From: Thiobacillus sp. UBA6918
Lineage (GTDB): Bacteria; Pseudomonadota; Gammaproteobacteria; Burkholderiales; Thiobacillaceae
Direction of reading: 5' to 3'
Length of the DNA: 7,309 nucleotides
NCBI GenBank assembly: GCA_002450925.1
Contig: DKAU01000044.1
Location: 1 to 7,309 of the forward strand
A model generated the notes under the pieces. The model was given only the letters and a program-made list of their open reading frames with translations. It did no database searches and was not told the origin of the DNA. Shown here one piece after another: positions 4,484 through 7,309 of the stretch. Positions within the stretch are counted from its first letter, which is position 1; each line of letters starts with the position of its first letter. The position numbers and the translations under genes are program-made.

Positions 4484-6134
4484 CGCGTTTGCTCATACGG
4501 CTGTAGCACGGGCCTGGCAAGCAGGCCTGCTGAAGCGCTCACATTTAACTTCCAACCTTGTTTCCGGCCTGGTCGTCGGCATTGTGGCCTTGCCGCTTGC
4601 CATGGCCTTTGCCATCGCCAGTGGCGCCCGGCCCGAGCAGGGCATCTACACGGCCATCGTTGCCGGCATCGTTACTTCGCTATTCGGCAGCTCGCTGGTT
4701 TCGATTAGCGGCCCGACCGGCGCATTCATCGCAATTCTCGCCACCGTCACGGCCCAGCACGGTATTGCCGGACTGCAGATTGCCAGCTTCATGGCTGGCA
4801 TCATCCTGCTGCTGATGGGCATCATCAAACTGGGTGGGGTCATCCGTTTCATCCCTACCCCGGTCATTACCGGATTTACCGCAGGCATTGCAGTCATCAT
4901 CTGGGTAGGGCAATGGAAGGATTTCTTTGGCCTGCAGCCAGCAGACAGCGGACATCATTTCCACGAGAAAGTCATTGCCCTTGTTCAGGCACTGCCGCAT
5001 TTCCACTTGCCCACTGTACTTATTGCGGCAGGTAGCTTGCTGATCGTAATTGTTGCCCCACGCGTTACACGCAGATTGCCGGCTCCGCTCGTTGCTTTGG
5101 TCGTTGCAACACTGGCACAAAGCTATTTCCAGTTTGAAGGGGTCGCTACCATCGGCACTGCATTTGGTGGCATTCCTTCCGGCCTCCCTGAACTTGGCCT
5201 GCCACAGATCAGTTTTGCCCGTGTACTGGAACTCCTGGGTCCAGCTTTCACCATCGCCATGCTGGGTGCGATTGAGTCTCTGCTGTGCGCCGTTGTATCG
5301 GATGGCATGATCGACGACAAACATGATCCCAATCAGGAACTGGTTGGGCAGGGGCTGGCCAATATCGTTTCACCTTTGCTTGGGGGCTTTGCCGCCACAG
5401 GTGCCATTGCGCGCACTGCCACCAATGTACGCAGCGGTGGCGGCAGCCCTGTTGCAGGTGTGGTACATGCGCTGACCCTGCTGCTCATCATTTTGTTGCT
5501 CGCACCGCTTGCCGCCAACATTCCGCTCGCGGTGCTGGCGGCGATCCTGTTTGTGGTCGCCTGGAACATGAGCGAGGCACAGCACTTTTTTGGTCTTTCC
5601 CGCCATGCCCCCCGACACGATGTCATTTTGTTGTGGCTGACTTTCCTGCTCACGGTATTTGCAGACTTGGTCATTGCAGTCAACGTCGGCGTGCTTCTTG
5701 CAGCGCTGCTGTTCATGAAGCGCATGAGTGAAACCGTGAGGATAGAAGGAGAAAGCGAAGAAAATCTGGCCACGGTCTGCCCAGTTGGGGTGCCGCGCGA
5801 CACCATGGTTTATTCGATTGATGGCCCACTTTTTTTTGGTGCAGCGGCAACCTTCGAACACACACTTGCCAGCCTGCATGACAAAACACGAGTCCTGGTG
5901 CTCAGGCTGGGTCAGGTTCCTTTAATGGACGTGACGGCAATGCGTGCGCTGGAGGATTTGACCCGCCACTTCCAGAAACGCGGTGGCAAGGTGTTACTGT
6001 GCGAGGCAAGTGGCCGCGTGAATGAAAAGCTCAAGAATTTCGGTCTGCTTGAGCGCTTGGGCCAGAAAGATGTCACTGTCAGCCTGCTTGAAGTTCTGGA
6101 GCAGGAATCAGAGCAGGACCAGGCATCAGTGTGA
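4473..6134 (+). CDS. SulP-family transporter with C-terminal STAS domain, putative bicarbonate/sulfate uptake
   Basis: A complete SulP/SLC26-type inner-membrane transporter of 553 aa from the ATG at 4473. That ATG overlaps the carbonic anhydrase gene by 11 bp. An in-frame ATG at 4440 would add 11 residues behind a weak AGG; neither start has a strong ribosome binding site, so translational coupling is likely. Visible family motifs: VALPLAMAFAIASGARPEQG in the first helices, SGPTGAF in helix 3 (about residue 79), and HDPNQELVGQGLANIVSPL followed by GAIARTATNVRSGG near helix 10. The STAS domain covers about 440-545 and contains LMDVTAMRALEDL and GGKVLLCEASGRV. At the site where cyanobacterial BicA binds sodium with Asp and Thr (IDSLLT), this protein has IESLLC (Glu268, Cys272), which hints at proton rather than sodium coupling. 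The pairing with a carbonic anhydrase favours bicarbonate, but sulfate or dicarboxylate cannot be excluded. Confidence 0.94.
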   Translation: MSFNAFAHTAVARAWQAGLLKRSHLTSNLVSGLVVGIVALPLAMAFAIASGARPEQGIYTAIVAGIVTSLFGSSLVSISGPTGAFIAILATVTAQHGIAGLQIASFMAGIILLLMGIIKLGGVIRFIPTPVITGFTAGIAVIIWVGQWKDFFGLQPADSGHHFHEKVIALVQALPHFHLPTVLIAAGSLLIVIVAPRVTRRLPAPLVALVVATLAQSYFQFEGVATIGTAFGGIPSGLPELGLPQISFARVLELLGPAFTIAMLGAIESLLCAVVSDGMIDDKHDPNQELVGQGLANIVSPLLGGFAATGAIARTATNVRSGGGSPVAGVVHALTLLLIILLLAPLAANIPLAVLAAILFVVAWNMSEAQHFFGLSRHAPRHDVILLWLTFLLTVFADLVIAVNVGVLLAALLFMKRMSETVRIEGESEENLATVCPVGVPRDTMVYSIDGPLFFGAAATFEHTLASLHDKTRVLVLRLGQVPLMDVTAMRALEDLTRHFQKRGGKVLLCEASGRVNEKLKNFGLLERLGQKDVTVSLLEVLEQESEQDQASV

Positions 6135-6137
6135 TGT

Positions 6138-6175
6138 GCGTAACCTGAGTTGGCTGCGCTTTATTTTTCTTTTCT
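6138..6175 (+). terminator. Likely Rho-independent terminator after SulP gene
   Basis: GCGTAACC (6138-6145) can pair with GGCTGCGC (6152-6159) around a 6-base loop, with one G-T wobble and one A-C mismatch. A strongly T-rich run (6160-6174, TTTATTTTTCTTTTC) follows at once. It begins 3 bp after the stop codon. The stem is imperfect, but position and T tract fit a terminator for the carbonic anhydrase-SulP unit. Confidence 0.5.
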
Positions 6176-6201
6176 GTCTCACCTGTTGATGAAACAACAG
6201 C

Positions 6202-7176
6202 CTATTGGTTTTCAGGTTTGTCTGAGCGTGTGGCAATCAGTGAGGCCACAATGGATGAGGCCAGGATGATGCCAACAATTGCAAGCGAGGCTGCTGTCGG
6301 GAGGTGGTACCAGGGTGCAATCAGCATCTTCGCTCCAATAAATGTCAACACCATGGCCAGTCCATATTTCAGCAGGTGAAAACGGTGTGCCATATCGGCT
6401 AGGAGGAAATAGAGCGCGCGCAGCCCCAGGATGGCGAAAATGTTCGAGGTGAACACGATGAACGGATCGGTGGTGATGGCGAAAATGGCCGGGATGGAAT
6501 CCACCGCGAACACCAGGTCAGTCGCCTCAATCAAAATCAGCACCAGGAACATGGGCGTGAACCAGCGCACGCCGTCCTTCATTACGCTGAATTTCTCACC
6601 GTGGTAGTCGTCAGTGATGCGCAGGCGCCCGCGTAGCCAGCGCAGCATGGGATTCTTTGCCAGGTCCGGCTCGTGCTCGGCCATTACCAGCATCCTGATT
6701 CCGGTAACGACCAGGAAAGCGCCAAACAGGTAGAGCACCCAGGAAAATTCACGCACCAGCCAGGCGCCGGCCAGGATCATGATGGCCCGCATGACGATGG
6801 CGCCAAGCACGCCATAGAGCAGCACGCGGCGCTGGTATTCCGGTGGCACCGCGAAATAACCGAACACCAGCAGGAAAACGAAGATGTTGTCGACCGACAG
6901 CGATTTTTCGATCACATAGCCGGTGAGGAATTCCATCGCCTTCTGGTTGGCGATTTCACGCCCCACGTTGCCATCCAGATACCACCACAGCAAGGCATTG
7001 AAAGCGAGTGCCAGGCCGAACCATAGTGCCGACCATGCTGCAGCTTCCTTTACACCCACTTTGCGCGGCTTGTTCCCGCCCAGCGCAAACATGTCGACTA
7101 CGATCATAGCGACCACGAAGGCGATGAAAGCGGCCCACATCCAGGGCTCGCCAATACTGCTCATGGTTTGTTCCAT
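6202..7176 (-). CDS. TerC/Alx-family integral membrane protein
   Basis: A 324-aa polytopic inner-membrane protein of the TerC family, about the size of E. coli Alx (321 aa); members are linked to manganese export and to tellurite or pH stress. The two acidic signature helices are present: IEKSLSVDNIFVFLLVFGYF (E90, D96) and ILIEATDLVFAVDSIPAIFA (E217, D220, D226), where acidic residues buried in the membrane likely bind metal. Other hydrophobic segments fall at about 13-31, 48-66, 118-139, 145-165, 239-258, 271-287 and 297-314. A basic cytoplasmic loop (about 167-205) separates the halves. The start is uncertain between the ATG at 7176 and one at 7164 (Met5); neither has a strong ribosome binding site. 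The gene begins 17 bp after the DUF1232 gene, so the pair is probably one operon, and it converges on the SulP gene. The ion transported here is not shown by the sequence. Confidence 0.95.
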   Translation of the reverse strand: MEQTMSSIGEPWMWAAFIAFVVAMIVVDMFALGGNKPRKVGVKEAAAWSALWFGLALAFNALLWWYLDGNVGREIANQKAMEFLTGYVIEKSLSVDNIFVFLLVFGYFAVPPEYQRRVLLYGVLGAIVMRAIMILAGAWLVREFSWVLYLFGAFLVVTGIRMLVMAEHEPDLAKNPMLRWLRGRLRITDDYHGEKFSVMKDGVRWFTPMFLVLILIEATDLVFAVDSIPAIFAITTDPFIVFTSNIFAILGLRALYFLLADMAHRFHLLKYGLAMVLTFIGAKMLIAPWYHLPTAASLAIVGIILASSIVASLIATRSDKPENQ

Positions 7177-7193
7177 AACGTTTTGCTTCGGGT

Positions 7194-7309
7194 TTATTTA
7201 GCGGCGTTTGCTTCGCGCCGACATTCTTGCAGTACGTGTATTGGGATGAGCCGGAGGGCGAGCCAGACAAGGGCTGGAACAAGCACCAGATCATCCAGAT
7301 GCCCGATCA
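7194..7309 (-). CDS. DUF1232/YkvA-like membrane protein, C-terminal fragment (cut by window edge)
   Basis: On the minus strand an open frame enters from the right edge and ends at TAA (7194-7196), giving the last 37 residues of a protein. The pattern IGHLDDLVLVPALVWLALRL followed by IPIHVLQECR matches the C-terminal half of DUF1232 (YkvA-like) proteins, which typically read 'GYLDDLIL(V/I)P..IxLxIRLIP..V..ECR'. These are small membrane proteins of unknown role. The stop lies 17 bp before the TerC-family start on the same strand, so the two are likely co-transcribed. The identification rests on remembered family pattern over a short stretch; the amino-terminal part is outside the window. Confidence 0.75.
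   Translation of the reverse strand, partial: IGHLDDLVLVPALVWLALRLIPIHVLQECRREANAAK

Noticed and set aside
4680..5879. Several minus-strand open frames (up to 214 codons) opposite the second SulP gene
   Set aside because: Their composition is that of reverse-read membrane-protein codons; no family motif is seen and they lie wholly inside a convincing SulP gene.
6183..6200. 6-bp hairpin CTGTTG/CAACAG just downstream of the TerC-family stop
   Set aside because: On the minus strand the hairpin is followed by purine-rich sequence, not a T run, and the stem is short, so I do not call it a terminator.

Overview
The window reads as part of the chromosome of a Gram-negative bacterium of moderate GC content. 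The proteins look proteobacterial, perhaps from a lithotrophic, sulfur- or iron-oxidising betaproteobacterium. That placement is inferred from the gene mix (sulfite-exporter-type transporter, SulP anion transporters, gamma carbonic anhydrase) and no marker gene proves it. There are no tRNA or rRNA genes, insertion sequences, CRISPR arrays or long repeats. Coding density is high and the theme is transport of small inorganic ions.

Left part (1-2252, all minus strand): an OmpR/PhoB-type response regulator, then a membrane sensor histidine kinase overlapping it by 11 bp, then after 61 bp the first 73 residues of a SulP-family anion transporter that runs off the left edge. The three are probably co-transcribed. 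Middle (2253-3811): a 131-bp divergent intergenic region carries an imperfect inverted repeat that could be an operator. It is followed on the plus strand by a two-gene unit: a 108-aa protein with two predicted membrane helices and two cysteines, then a TauE/SafE (TSUP) family transporter. Two hairpins follow, the second a good Rho-independent terminator, with an extended -10 promoter candidate between them.

Right part: a gamma-class carbonic anhydrase (3923-4483) overlaps a second, complete SulP transporter with a C-terminal STAS domain, ending at 6134 with a likely terminator. The coupling suggests a bicarbonate (or sulfate/bicarbonate) transport module. Convergent to this, on the minus strand, lies a TerC/Alx-family membrane protein (6202-7176). 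It is preceded by only 17 bp after the C-terminus of a DUF1232/YkvA-like membrane protein cut by the right edge.

Working picture (inference): the two-component system senses an envelope or anion-related signal and controls anion traffic through the co-oriented SulP gene and possibly the divergent small-protein/TSUP unit. The carbonic anhydrase-SulP pair handles inorganic carbon, and the DUF1232-TerC pair is a separate metal or membrane homeostasis unit. No wholly new system is evident. The most interesting items are the small Cys-containing membrane partner of the TSUP transporter, the overlapping carbonic anhydrase-SulP pair with altered key residues, and the divergent operator candidate.
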